In this document: one piece after another, positions 8,398-16,345 of the stretch
Layout: every line of letters starts with the position of its first letter
Numbering within the stretch: position 1 is the stretch's first letter
Assembly (NCBI GenBank): GCA_902537725.1
Contig: CACBCD010000004.1
Coordinates: 17,944-81,943, forward strand
Source: an uncultured PS1 clade bacterium
Lineage (GTDB): Bacteria > Pseudomonadota > Alphaproteobacteria > MED-G09
Length of the DNA stretch: 64,000 bases
Reading direction: 5' to 3'
The notes under the pieces: generated by a model
Seen by the model: the letters and a program-made list of their open reading frames with translations, nothing else
The model's database searches: none
What the model was told of the DNA's origin: nothing
Made by a program: the position numbers and the translations under genes

Positions 8398-9153
8398 CTA
8401 TATTTCTAAGGTGTCTGAAGAATTTTTATCCAAATCTTTTTCATTCATCCATGCTCTTATAGATAATGGAATTGATATAATATAACTAAGGCCAACTAAA
8501 CTAAGAGTAATCCAAGGTGAATTAATCATACAAATTATGAATAAAAATGCACAAACTATTATTTTTAGATCTGTAAATTTTTTCAATTGGAACCTAATTT
8601 GTTTTCCTGAAAAAGTTGGAATTTTGCTAACCAAGAGCGATCCAATTGTAACAAAGTATATGCTGGCAATGATTGGAGTTTCATAAGCCCAGTTGAAACC
8701 TAAAAACGAATGAATGAGTGGTAATAGTATCAAGCCTGCTCCTGCGGGAGTGGGAATTCCAGTAAAAAAATTAGATGATTTATTATTCTTACTATCAATA
8801 TCGGCATTAAATCGTGCAAGTCTTAAGCAACTAAAAACAATAAATGATAAAACAGCTACTCTTTCAATTAATCCAGCATTTTGCAAAAGTGATATATAGA
8901 TAAGTATACTAGGCGCAATTCCAAAGTTTAAAAAATCAGCTAGTGAGTCTAATTCAGCACCAAGTTTAGACTCGCTTTTTAACAGTCTTGAAAGTCGACC
9001 ATCTAGGACATCACATATAGAAGCCATCATTATACAAATAACTGATAATTTAAATTGACCTGATAAAGCAAAACATATGGCTATTATACCAAAACATAAT
9101 CCTATTAATGTCGTTACATTAGGAATAATTGATCTAATTGATAGTTTGTTCAT
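8398..9153 (-). CDS. pssA: CDP-diacylglycerol--serine O-phosphatidyltransferase
   Basis: A 251-residue integral membrane CDP-alcohol phosphatidyltransferase that makes phosphatidylserine from CDP-diacylglycerol and serine. The signature D-x2-DG-x2-(A/S)R-x8-G-x3-D-x3-D is seen in DVLDGRLSRLLKSESKLG followed by AELDSLADF. The protein has about eight hydrophobic segments and the PssA-type end. It lies 27 bases downstream of psd on the same strand, giving the usual two-step pair to phosphatidylethanolamine. The C-terminal tail DEKDLDKNSSDTLEI is short and hydrophilic. Substrate assignment to serine is supported mainly by the psd neighbour. Confidence 0.92.
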   Translation of the reverse strand: MNKLSIRSIIPNVTTLIGLCFGIIAICFALSGQFKLSVICIMMASICDVLDGRLSRLLKSESKLGAELDSLADFLNFGIAPSILIYISLLQNAGLIERVAVLSFIVFSCLRLARFNADIDSKNNKSSNFFTGIPTPAGAGLILLPLIHSFLGFNWAYETPIIASIYFVTIGSLLVSKIPTFSGKQIRFQLKKFTDLKIIVCAFLFIICMINSPWITLSLVGLSYIISIPLSIRAWMNEKDLDKNSSDTLEI

Positions 9154-9180
9154 TTAAACACTCATTATTATTTCATAGGG

Positions 9181-9837
9181 TTAATAGGACCCAATAATTG
9201 TTTCACCTGCAATAGTTTTATCGCCTACTTTTACTTCGGATTTAAAAGTTTTTGGTAAGTAAACATCTACTCTCGAACCAAATCTAATTAATCCAAATCG
9301 TTCACCCAAGTTTAACCAATCTCCATCATTTACAAAACTTAAAATACGTCTAGCTATTAAACCAGCTATTTGTACAACAATTATTTCTATACCACTTTCA
9401 GTTGTAATAATGACACTATTTCTTTCATTTTTTTCACTCGCCTTATCAAGACTTGCATTAAAAAAACTTCCCTTTTTATATTCAATTTTTTTGATTTTTC
9501 CTCTAACCGGACTTCTATTTATATGAACATTAAAGACATTCATAAAAATACAAACTCTTAACATTTTCTCATTACCATAGTTTAATTCTTTTGGAGGGGT
9601 TGATGAGTCTATTAAACAAACCTTACCATCAGCTGGTGAAATAATTTTTCCTTCTTCATTTGGTGTATTTCTATCCGGATCCCTAAAAAACCAAAGAATA
9701 AAAAATGTTATTAAGAAACCAAAAAAAGATAATAGTGGAACAGTAGTGGCTAAAAATATTGAAATAAGAAGTGATATTGCTGAAAATTTCCAGCCCTCTC
9801 TGTGAATAATACTTAAAATTTTTATAAAATTGTTCAT
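9181..9837 (-). CDS. psd: Phosphatidylserine decarboxylase
   Basis: About 218 residues, matching the short (Psd-A-like) phosphatidylserine decarboxylases of alphaproteobacteria. The enzyme cleaves itself to create a pyruvoyl group and decarboxylates phosphatidylserine to phosphatidylethanolamine at the inner membrane. RFGLIRFGSRVDVYLP carries the F-G-S self-cleavage site. FRDPDRNTP, ISPADGKVCLID and FMNVFNVHINRSPV are family blocks. Two membrane segments near residues 15-50 anchor it. An ATG at 9837 (minus) is preferred to a TTG three codons upstream; neither has a clear Shine-Dalgarno. pssA follows after 27 bases. Confidence 0.94.
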   Translation of the reverse strand: MNNFIKILSIIHREGWKFSAISLLISIFLATTVPLLSFFGFLITFFILWFFRDPDRNTPNEEGKIISPADGKVCLIDSSTPPKELNYGNEKMLRVCIFMNVFNVHINRSPVRGKIKKIEYKKGSFFNASLDKASEKNERNSVIITTESGIEIIVVQIAGLIARRILSFVNDGDWLNLGERFGLIRFGSRVDVYLPKTFKSEVKVGDKTIAGETIIGSY

Positions 9838-9959
9838 AGTTTGCAATTTACAAATAATTATTAATTTAAAAATATGTCATATGTACCTTATTATTATAAA
9901 AATGGAAGTATTATTGATATTTACCTCAAAGTATAGTTTAAGAGTTTAGGAGAAAAATC

Positions 9960-10463
9960 TTGTTAGAATTTTTAAAATCGTCTGCTTTAATTATACTTTG
10001 CCTAATTTTGAGCCGCTTTATAGGTTTACCTTCAAACTTTACACCTATAATTGCTGTTGCTTCTTTTCTCCCCTTTATGACTAGCAATAGATATATTCAA
10101 CTACTCTTACCAGTTGGCATTTTGATAATTACTGATCCCTTTTTAGGCTTTCATTCCTCTATGCCAGTTGTGTATTTTTGTATTTTTATATCAAGCGTTT
10201 TAGCGGTTTTATCAAAAAGCCTAACTTTCAAAAATTTAATTATGAGAGGAGTTATCTCAGTATTTTTCTGGCATATATTTGTTAACTTTTCTGTCTGGTT
10301 ATCTGGTGGATTAGGTTTTTCTCTCCTAAAAACTTATATGATGGCTATTCCTTTTGATTTTCAACTTTTACTGAGCACTGTATTCTTTTCATCATTATTT
10401 TATTTTTCCAGAGAACTTTTTATTAATTTTTATAATCGCTCAAATTTAAATTCAAAGGGTTGA
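9960..10463 (+). CDS. DUF6580-like multi-pass membrane protein
   Basis: A 167-residue membrane protein with about five hydrophobic segments. The opening, a hydrophobic helix followed by RFIGLPSNFTPIIAVASF, resembles the P-x-NF-x-P-I-x-A-x-A start of DUF6580 family proteins. Function is unknown; the family is sometimes found with vitamin or cofactor uptake genes. It begins at TTG 9960, chosen because AGGAGA at 9948-9953 sits six to seven bases upstream. It lies divergent to psd and 21 bases before the M3 peptidase gene on the same strand, so the two may share a transcript. Confidence 0.65.
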   Translation: MLEFLKSSALIILCLILSRFIGLPSNFTPIIAVASFLPFMTSNRYIQLLLPVGILIITDPFLGFHSSMPVVYFCIFISSVLAVLSKSLTFKNLIMRGVISVFFWHIFVNFSVWLSGGLGFSLLKTYMMAIPFDFQLLLSTVFFSSLFYFSRELFINFYNRSNLNSKG

Positions 10464-10484
10464 TTTGATCTACAATTTGAAAAA

Positions 10485-12596
10485 ATGAAAAAACTAATTA
10501 TTTTTTTCTATATTATTGTTCTAAGTTTTTCTAATATATGGGCTATGGATAATCCTTTTTTAAATAAATACGATACTGAATTTGAAATACCTCCTTTTTC
10601 AAAAATTAATAACAGTCATTTTATGCCCGCATTCTTAATGGGTATAGATGAACATAATAGAGAAATAGCAAGCATAATAAATAATCCAGATAAGCCCTCA
10701 TTTGAGAATGTTATCATTGCACTTGAAAAATCAGGGACCCTTTTGGATAGAACTGGTGCCGTCTTTTTTAATTTATCTGGATCGACTTCTGACGAAGAAA
10801 TTCAGAATATTGAAAAGGAAATATCACCAGTATTATCTGAGCATTATGACTCAATAAGTTTAAATCCCGAAATTTTTCAAAAGATTAAATATTTATGGGA
10901 CAATGTTGATGATCTAAACCTATCATCTGAAGAAAGAAAAATTTTAGAAGAGAAGTATAAGAATTTTATTAGAAATGGTGCATTACTTGAGGGTCCTGAG
11001 AAAGAGAGATATTCATCAATTAATCAAGAAATATCTAAACTTTCAGTTAAATTTTCACAAAACTTATTGGCTGAGACTAATAATTTTGAGATTATTTTAA
11101 CTAAAGATGATTTAGATGGCCTTCCTAATGATATTGTTATTCTAGCAAAAGAGGAGGCTGATAAAAAATATAAAGAAACAAAAGATAAAGCTTATAAGGA
11201 CAAATATATTTTTACGCCTCACAGAAGTAGCATGTATCCTTTTCTTACTTATTCAAAGAGAAGGGATTTAAGAGAGAAGTTATACAAAGGTTACATAAAT
11301 AGGGGTGATAATAATAATGAGTTTGATAACAAGGAAATTACAGCAAAAATTTCTTCACTAAGAGTCGAAAGAGCAAATTTACTTAATTTTGAGACACATG
11401 CTCATTATGTATTAGATAATACTATGGCTAAAACACCTGAAGCCGTATATGAACTTCTCGATCAATTATGGGAACCAGCTTTATTAAGAGCCAATAAAGA
11501 GTTAGAGGATCTTCAATCTCTAGTTAATAAAGAGGGTGGTAACTTTAAAATTGCCTCCTGGGATTGGTGGTACTATTCAGAAAAGTTAAGAGAAGAAAAA
11601 TACGATCTCAATGATGAAGAACTGAAAGAATTTTTTACTCTCGATAATACAATTGACGGTATTTTCAAAACCGCCAATAAACTTTTTGGATTATCTTTTG
11701 AGGAAAGGTTTGATATTGAGCTCTATCATGAAGACGCAAGAGTTTGGGAGGTTAAGGATAAAGATGGTTCTCATTTAGGAATTTATATTGGTGATTATTA
11801 TACACGCGCTAGCAAAAGAGGCGGCGCATGGATGAGTACTTTTAAAGACCAGTCTAACTTCGATGGTAGAAAGAGACCAATTGTAGTAAACGTTTGTAAT
11901 TTTCCACCTCCATCGAATGATAAGCCCTCACTTTTAAACCTTGAACATGTAACAACACTTTTTCATGAATTCGGTCATGCTTTGCATGGGCTGGTTACTA
12001 ATACAGAATATTCAAGCCTTTCAGGTACATCTGTCTCAAGAGATTTTGTTGAATTTCCATCTCAGGTTATTGAACACTGGGCAGTTGAACCAGAATTATT
12101 AAAACTATACGCCAAACACTATAAAACTGGAGAACCTATAGGTGATGAATTAATTTTCAAAATGCAAAATGCTAGTAAATTTAATCAAGGTTTTGCAAAC
12201 GTTGAATATTTAGCGGCATCTTATCTGGATATGGATTGGCATTCACTTAGAACTGCTGAAATTCAAAACACTGTTGAATTTGAAAACAATTCCCTTAAAA
12301 AAATAGGATTAATTAATGAAATAGTTTCTCGATATAGAACTACTTATTTTCAGCATATCTATTCTTCTTCTTATTCAGCAGGATATTATAGCTATATATG
12401 GGCAGCTGTTTTAGACTCTGATGCATTTGCAAGATTTAAAAATACAGGTGAAATATTTAATAAAGATTTAGCCGATAAATATAGAAAATTTATTCTTGAA
12501 AAGGGTGGTACAGAGGATCCAATGGAACTTTATCGATCATTTGCAGGAAGTAATCCTGATATATCAGCTTTATTGAGTGATAGGGGTTTAGAATAA
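10485..12596 (+). CDS. dcp: M3 family metallopeptidase (peptidyl-dipeptidase Dcp type), exported
   Basis: A 703-residue zinc peptidase of family M3. Zinc is held by HEFGH at residues 494-498 in the extended block TLFHEFGHALHGL, with the downstream glutamate expected in DFVEFPSQVIEHWA. The N-terminus is a clear signal peptide with cleavage likely after SNIWA (about residue 20), so the enzyme acts in the periplasm. E. coli Dcp and oligopeptidase A are the nearest well-known relatives; the sequence DIELYHEDARVWEV and the YSSSYSAGYYSYIWA end fit Dcp better. It would trim short peptides. The gene ends one base before a strong terminator hairpin. Confidence 0.9.
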   Translation: MKKLIIFFYIIVLSFSNIWAMDNPFLNKYDTEFEIPPFSKINNSHFMPAFLMGIDEHNREIASIINNPDKPSFENVIIALEKSGTLLDRTGAVFFNLSGSTSDEEIQNIEKEISPVLSEHYDSISLNPEIFQKIKYLWDNVDDLNLSSEERKILEEKYKNFIRNGALLEGPEKERYSSINQEISKLSVKFSQNLLAETNNFEIILTKDDLDGLPNDIVILAKEEADKKYKETKDKAYKDKYIFTPHRSSMYPFLTYSKRRDLREKLYKGYINRGDNNNEFDNKEITAKISSLRVERANLLNFETHAHYVLDNTMAKTPEAVYELLDQLWEPALLRANKELEDLQSLVNKEGGNFKIASWDWWYYSEKLREEKYDLNDEELKEFFTLDNTIDGIFKTANKLFGLSFEERFDIELYHEDARVWEVKDKDGSHLGIYIGDYYTRASKRGGAWMSTFKDQSNFDGRKRPIVVNVCNFPPPSNDKPSLLNLEHVTTLFHEFGHALHGLVTNTEYSSLSGTSVSRDFVEFPSQVIEHWAVEPELLKLYAKHYKTGEPIGDELIFKMQNASKFNQGFANVEYLAASYLDMDWHSLRTAEIQNTVEFENNSLKKIGLINEIVSRYRTTYFQHIYSSSYSAGYYSYIWAAVLDSDAFARFKNTGEIFNKDLADKYRKFILEKGGTEDPMELYRSFAGSNPDISALLSDRGLE

Positions 12597-12628
12597 AAAA
12601 AAGGAACCCGTTAAGGTTCCTTTTTAAC
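12594..12628. terminator. Bidirectional rho-independent terminator
   Basis: AAGGAACC and GGTTCCTT form a perfect stem around a CGTTAA loop, flanked by a run of eight A on the left and five T on the right. On the plus strand it ends the dcp transcript; on the minus strand the T-run is longer (eight T), so it would also end a leftward transcript such as the structured RNA candidate at 12597-12893. Confidence 0.85.
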
Positions 12629-12630
12629 AC

Positions 12631-12777
12631 CTAATCGCCCTCGATTAAGCTTGCCATCCGCTCTTCTTTTAAAAACTTCTTTCCATTTCTTTCCCCTAAG
12701 GGCTCTTCTTGGCTTTCCGTTTCATGGAGTTTCCTTCCTTTCTTTCCCCTAAGGGCTTTCTTGGTTTTCTTCTCCAT
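12631..12777 (-). other. Small open reading frame of 48 codons inside the RNA candidate
   Basis: ATG at 12777 (minus) opens a 48-codon frame ending at TAG 12631-12633. The product would be very charged (MEKKTKKALRGKKGRK at its start). Against a real gene: the two copies of the repeated element lie 53 bases apart, so they fall in different frames, meaning the nucleotides rather than the amino acids are repeated; and the composition is unlike neighbouring coding sequence. There is no good Shine-Dalgarno. It is recorded because a dual coding/regulatory RNA is possible. Confidence 0.2.
12676..12771 (-). repeat. Two direct copies of a purine-rich element
   Basis: An identical 15-base core (CTTTCCCCTAAGGGC on the plus strand) occurs at 12689-12703 and 12742-12756, embedded in about 40 bases of weaker similarity. 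On the minus strand each copy reads CCAAGAA, AGCCCTTAGGGG, AAAGAAA and several GGA triplets, and CCC/GGG could close a tiny hairpin. Confidence 0.75.
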
Positions 12778-12942
12778 CAGAAGTGGTTCTTTCCGAATAT
12801 TACTATTCTTCTTTTACCATGTCCCGATGACCATTCGGTTCTCACTGCGGTGACACCCGCCCATCGATAATTGGTCATTTCTATCGATGGATCAATAAAA
12901 GCATACAAATTAAACCTAAACAATAGGTAGAAAACATAAAAC

Positions 12943-12971
12943 TGTGGATAACTTCACTTTTCTGTGGATAA
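12943..12971 (-). promoter_or_regulatory. Two perfect DnaA boxes
   Basis: TTATCCACA (minus strand) occurs at 12943-12951 and 12963-12971 inside a 13-base repeat AAGTTATCCACAG, exactly 20 bases (two helical turns) apart. Both match the canonical DnaA 9-mer with no mismatch. They lie about 50 bases upstream of the start of the minus-strand RNA candidate and next to tRNA-His. A chromosomal origin usually has more boxes plus an AT-rich unwinding region, so a DnaA-responsive promoter or titration site is as likely. Confidence 0.6.
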
Positions 12972-12987
12972 CTTTAAAAAAAAATTG

Positions 12988-13064
12988 TGGTACAGCCACT
13001 TAGATTTGAACTAAGGACCTCCTGGTCCACAACCAGGCGCTCTAACCAACTGAGCTATGGCTGC
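12988..13064 (-). tRNA. tRNA-His (GTG), U72/A73 type
   Basis: A full cloverleaf on the minus strand with the CCA encoded at 12988-12990. The anticodon loop TTGTGGA between CCTGG and CCAGG gives anticodon GTG. The acceptor stem is GCAGCCA paired with TGGCTGT, so the first pair is G1-U72 and the discriminator is A73, not the usual C73. The base at -1 in the DNA is G but faces A73 and cannot pair with it. This is the identity pattern described for tRNA-His of a subgroup of alphaproteobacteria including Caulobacter. Confidence 0.96.
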
Positions 13065-13117
13065 CCACAACATATGTATCTATCATTATTATTAATATTT
13101 CAATAGTCTTTTAACTA

Positions 13118-13909
13118 TTAAATTGGTTTTTTGAAAAGAAGCGTCATTCTATCACTTTCACCAATTTGTCGATATTTTTCTTTATCTCCGTCTTTTAAAT
13201 AAAGAGTGGGTGGAAGCGTCCAAACACCATTGGGATGATCTTTAGTATCTTTACTATTAGCATTGATTTCAGACTTTTTTGATAAAACAAAACCAGCTTC
13301 TTCTGCTAAATTTATGGTAAGTTCCTCGGTTACATAACCACTTTTTTTCATCTCTTTAATTGAAATACCAGAATTAGCTCTATGCTCTACTACACCTAGA
13401 ATACCTCCAGGTTTAAGGGCGGCATAGGATTGTTCAAATACTTTTTTTACTCCGCTGCCATCTTCCCCAAGCCAATTATGAACATTTCTAAATGTAAGGA
13501 CAGCATCAACCGTTTCATTTTCAGCAAGCTTGCCAAATAGATCAACAATTTTTACTTTTTCATAAATACTTTTACTATTAAGTTTAGCCTCAAAGGCTTC
13601 TCTCGATCTTTTTGCATAATCACTCAAAGATGCACTGTAGGGCGCAGTAATTAACTCGCCTTCATCATACATGTAAATTGCAAGAATTTCTGTGTACCAG
13701 CCTCCTCCAGGTGATAATTCTACAACTGTCATTTCGGGCCCGATTCCAAAGAATTTGAGTGTTTCATATGGATGTCGAAATTTATCTCTTTCAACATTTT
13801 CTTTTGATCTTTCCTCACTATTTACTGATTGTTCAAGATTATGCGCTTGAATTGTGAAAGAATTAAAAACTATAAAAATAAGAATAAAAATTGAGATAAA
13901 TTTTTTCAT
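13118..13909 (-). CDS. Predicted SAM-dependent methyltransferase with signal peptide
   Basis: A 263-residue protein. Residues 1-22 form a signal peptide ending at TIQAHN. The rest resembles the COG4798-type predicted methyltransferases: RDKFRHPYETLKFFGI is the family lead, VVELSPGGGWYTE (about 62-74) is the SAM-binding motif I, and VDAVLTFRNVHNW and LKPGGILGVVEHR are motifs II and III. A predicted exported methyltransferase is odd because S-adenosylmethionine is cytoplasmic; this combination does recur in the family. The tRNA-His gene is 53 bases downstream on the same strand. Substrate unknown. Confidence 0.78.
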   Translation of the reverse strand: MKKFISIFILIFIVFNSFTIQAHNLEQSVNSEERSKENVERDKFRHPYETLKFFGIGPEMTVVELSPGGGWYTEILAIYMYDEGELITAPYSASLSDYAKRSREAFEAKLNSKSIYEKVKIVDLFGKLAENETVDAVLTFRNVHNWLGEDGSGVKKVFEQSYAALKPGGILGVVEHRANSGISIKEMKKSGYVTEELTINLAEEAGFVLSKKSEINANSKDTKDHPNGVWTLPPTLYLKDGDKEKYRQIGESDRMTLLFKKPI

Positions 13910-14040
13910 AACTAAGTCCTTTATTGTCTAATAATAAGATTATAGATAATTAACAATATTAAAACATTTTTAAAAAATTTCTTTTCATTAGACTTTATAT
14001 ATTTATTGTTAGTAATTCTTATTTTAAATTGGGGATAAAG

Positions 14041-15267
14041 TTGTTTAAATCATTTCATGGATGGAGAATTGTAGCCAGCTCTGGTTTTATCAACATGTTT
14101 TCAGTTGGTATTCCTTTTTATGCTTATTCTATTTTTTACATACATCTTCAAAATGAATTTAATGCTGGAAGATTTTTAATATCGAGTACTTTGTCTATTA
14201 TGATTATTGCCGCTGGAGTATTTGCTCCAATTTGTGGTCAGCTTGTAGATAAGTTTTCTCTTAAAAATCTTTTATCTTTTGGAGCAATAATTTTTGGTAT
14301 AGGTCTAATATTACTTGGTTTCTGCCAAACCTATTATCAATTTTTAATTGTTTATGGATCTTTAGTTGCTCTAGGGATGACTTTATTTGGTAATTTGACG
14401 ACCTCTAAATTAATTTCAAATTGGTTTAAAAAGAAAATTGGTTCTGCTATTGGTTATGCTACGTTGGGTATCTCTTTGTCGGGAGTTTTTATTCCTCCTA
14501 TTTCTGTTTATTTGATTAGTTTGTATGGCTGGAGAGCAACTTATATAATATTTGGTGTTTTTCTGATAATTTTTTTTATACCTTTCTGTCGATACTTAAT
14601 CGTAAATAAACCATCTGATATTAACCAAAATATTGATAATGAAAAACTAGCAGAAAAAATTGATAATAGCGCCACTGACCAAATCATGAATATTATCGAT
14701 ATACTAAAAGTTCCTACTTTTTGGATTTTAATATTAATTTTTAGCCTCCAGTTTTGTGCAAATCTTGGTGTTTATAGTCATATTTTTCCTTATGCAACGG
14801 ATTTAGGTTTTAATGCAAATAAGGCAGGTATTGCTGTTTCCGTTGGTGCGTTGGGTGCTGCTTTTGGAAAAATTGTTTTTGGTAAGCTTATAGATATGAT
14901 ATCTGCAAAAAAAACCTTATGGGTATCGATATCAATTCAAGGTTTGGGGATTATTATGGTTTCTCTTTTTTCGAGCTACTATCCTTTATTGATTTCAATT
15001 TTTATAATGAGCCTAGGTCTTGGCGGAACTGTACCATTAATGAACATTCTTTTTTCAAAAACTTTTTCACCTATAAATTTTGGTAAAGCTCTGGGTGTAG
15101 CTGTGCCATTTATGGTTCCGATACAGGTCATTGGAGGTCCTTTGTCAGGATGGTTATATGATATTAATGGAAATTATGATTTAGCTTTTTATTTAAATAC
15201 TGCTGTTTGCTTTCTAGCTTTTATCTTTGTCTTCTTTTTGAATATTCCAGATAATAAACAGAGTTGA
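14041..15267 (+). CDS. MFS transporter, monocarboxylate/oxalate-formate antiporter type
   Basis: A 408-residue protein with twelve predicted membrane segments split by a hydrophilic loop near residues 195-220. The opening FHGWRIVASSGFINMFS and the GWRATYIIFG segment are typical of the monocarboxylate/oxalate-formate branch of the major facilitators. The TTG at 14041 is chosen because GGGG at 14031-14034 precedes it by six bases; an upstream TTG at 14029 overlaps that site. It is followed 57 bases later by an SDR gene on the same strand. Probable substrate is a small organic acid, by family only. Confidence 0.8.
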   Translation: MFKSFHGWRIVASSGFINMFSVGIPFYAYSIFYIHLQNEFNAGRFLISSTLSIMIIAAGVFAPICGQLVDKFSLKNLLSFGAIIFGIGLILLGFCQTYYQFLIVYGSLVALGMTLFGNLTTSKLISNWFKKKIGSAIGYATLGISLSGVFIPPISVYLISLYGWRATYIIFGVFLIIFFIPFCRYLIVNKPSDINQNIDNEKLAEKIDNSATDQIMNIIDILKVPTFWILILIFSLQFCANLGVYSHIFPYATDLGFNANKAGIAVSVGALGAAFGKIVFGKLIDMISAKKTLWVSISIQGLGIIMVSLFSSYYPLLISIFIMSLGLGGTVPLMNILFSKTFSPINFGKALGVAVPFMVPIQVIGGPLSGWLYDINGNYDLAFYLNTAVCFLAFIFVFFLNIPDNKQS

Positions 15268-15324
15268 AAATTTATAAATATTAACGCAAACTAAATATTG
15301 TTAATTCAAATTAAGGGGTGAAAA

Positions 15325-16128
15325 ATGGGCGATAAGCATTTAAATGATAAGGTAACTCTTATTTTAGGGGCTGCTGGAAAAGATAATATGGGCCAAGTAA
15401 TGGCTCGTCGTTTCGCAAAAGAAGGAGCAAAATTAGTTCTTGCAGGAAGAAACGAGGACTCTCTTAAAGAAATTTCTGAAGAAACTGGTGGATCCTATGT
15501 TTTGTGTGATATTACTAAAAAAGAAGAAATAGACTCTATGGTAGATGAAGTAGTAAATCGTCATGGTGTCTTGCATTCGGCAATTCAAGCAACTGGCTGG
15601 GGTTATTTATCCCCTTTCTTAGAGAGTAAAGAGGAAGATCTAATAAAAATAATGAATCTTCAGTTCAAAGGCCCGTACCAGTTTTTTCAGGCTTGTATTC
15701 CTGCAATGACTGAGGGAGGTTCAATTATTCAAATATCATCTGCAACAGCAACAATTATGTTAGATAATCATGCGGCTTACATGGGTACAAAAGCTGGCAT
15801 TGATCATGTCGTAAGAACTGTAGCTAATGAGTTTGGTGAAAGAGGTATAAGAGCTAATTCAATTTCACCTGGATTGACTGCCTCGCCTATGACAAAAGAT
15901 GCAATGGCTGCACCAGGATTAGAGGAAGCATTTTTAAGAGAATATCCTCTAGGAAGAATAGGAACATCTGAGGATATTGCAGCGATGGCAGTTTTCTTGT
16001 GTAGCGATGAGTGTTTTCTATCTGGCCAAAATCTTCAAGTAAATGGAGGCCTAACATTAAGAAGAAATCCAAGAAGTGCTGATATTGATGCATCTGTAGC
16101 TCAAGCAATGGCAAAACTTGAAAATTAA
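15325..16128 (+). CDS. SDR family oxidoreductase
   Basis: A 267-residue SDR. GAAGKDNMGQ at residues 15-24 is a variant of the TGxxxGxG cofactor loop. Catalytic residues are S138/S139 in QISSA, Y152 and K156 in YMGTK. The usual NNAG is replaced by QATGWG near 88-93. R42 after the second strand (LAGRN) favours NADP(H). The C-terminal part LCSDECFLSGQNLQVNGG is regular. A GGGG-rich ribosome site lies just before the ATG. The small DUF6324-like gene follows after 23 bases and the GPH transporter two bases later, so these three probably form an operon. Confidence 0.87.
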   Translation: MGDKHLNDKVTLILGAAGKDNMGQVMARRFAKEGAKLVLAGRNEDSLKEISEETGGSYVLCDITKKEEIDSMVDEVVNRHGVLHSAIQATGWGYLSPFLESKEEDLIKIMNLQFKGPYQFFQACIPAMTEGGSIIQISSATATIMLDNHAAYMGTKAGIDHVVRTVANEFGERGIRANSISPGLTASPMTKDAMAAPGLEEAFLREYPLGRIGTSEDIAAMAVFLCSDECFLSGQNLQVNGGLTLRRNPRSADIDASVAQAMAKLEN

Positions 16129-16151
16129 ATTAGTTACAAAGGGTACGTAAA

Positions 16152-16343
16152 TTGAAAAAAGGAATTAACAAGCAATCGGAAGAGGTAACTGATATGCAAA
16201 TCGGTCCAACTAATCTTGGCATGGTCAGAATATATGTTACTTCAAACAATATTGACCTTCCAATGGATTTTTCTCCAGAAGAAGCAAGAAGTATTGCGGA
16301 CGAATTAAATGCATCAGCACTACTGGCTGAAAAAGCTGTTTAA
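16152..16343 (+). CDS. DUF6324-like small protein
   Basis: A 63-residue soluble protein. MQIGPTNLGMVRIYV, then LPMDFSPEEARSIADELNASA match what I recall of the DUF6324 family: a small alphaproteobacterial protein with a beta hairpin and a C-terminal helix. Function unknown. The start is TTG 16152 with AAAGGG about eight bases upstream. It ends two bases before the ATG of the GPH transporter, so the two are translationally linked. Confidence 0.65.
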   Translation: MKKGINKQSEEVTDMQIGPTNLGMVRIYVTSNNIDLPMDFSPEEARSIADELNASALLAEKAV

Positions 16344-16345
16344 AA

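Larger units (their letters stand above)
12597..12893 (-). ncRNA. Candidate structured non-coding RNA (unknown class)
   Basis: This gene-free segment is visibly richer in G+C than its surroundings. Read leftward it begins with a perfect 9-bp hairpin (CCATCGATA at 12861-12869 with TATCGATGG at 12882-12890), then a GCGG/CCGC hairpin (12847-12860), then a CCGA/TCGG hairpin (12824-12838). The loop of the first contains ATGACCA (minus) and the loop of the third TGGTCA, giving a possible six- to seven-pair kissing interaction or pseudoknot. Downstream are two near-copies of a purine-rich element around GCCCTTAGGGGAAAG (12742-12756 and 12689-12703), then the terminator with its eight-T run. It matches no tmRNA, RNase P, SRP or 6S consensus that I know. 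The extent is inferred from the first stem and the terminator; no promoter is certain. Confidence 0.5.

Noticed and set aside
12597..12990. tmRNA, RNase P RNA, SRP RNA or 6S RNA
   Set aside because: No tag-coding end with CCA piece, no GAGGAAAGTCC-type conserved region and no SRP tetraloop region were found on either strand.
12590..13000. Chromosomal origin of replication
   Set aside because: Only two DnaA boxes and none of the usual flanking genes such as hemE, dnaA, dnaN or gidA; kept only as a question for GC-skew.
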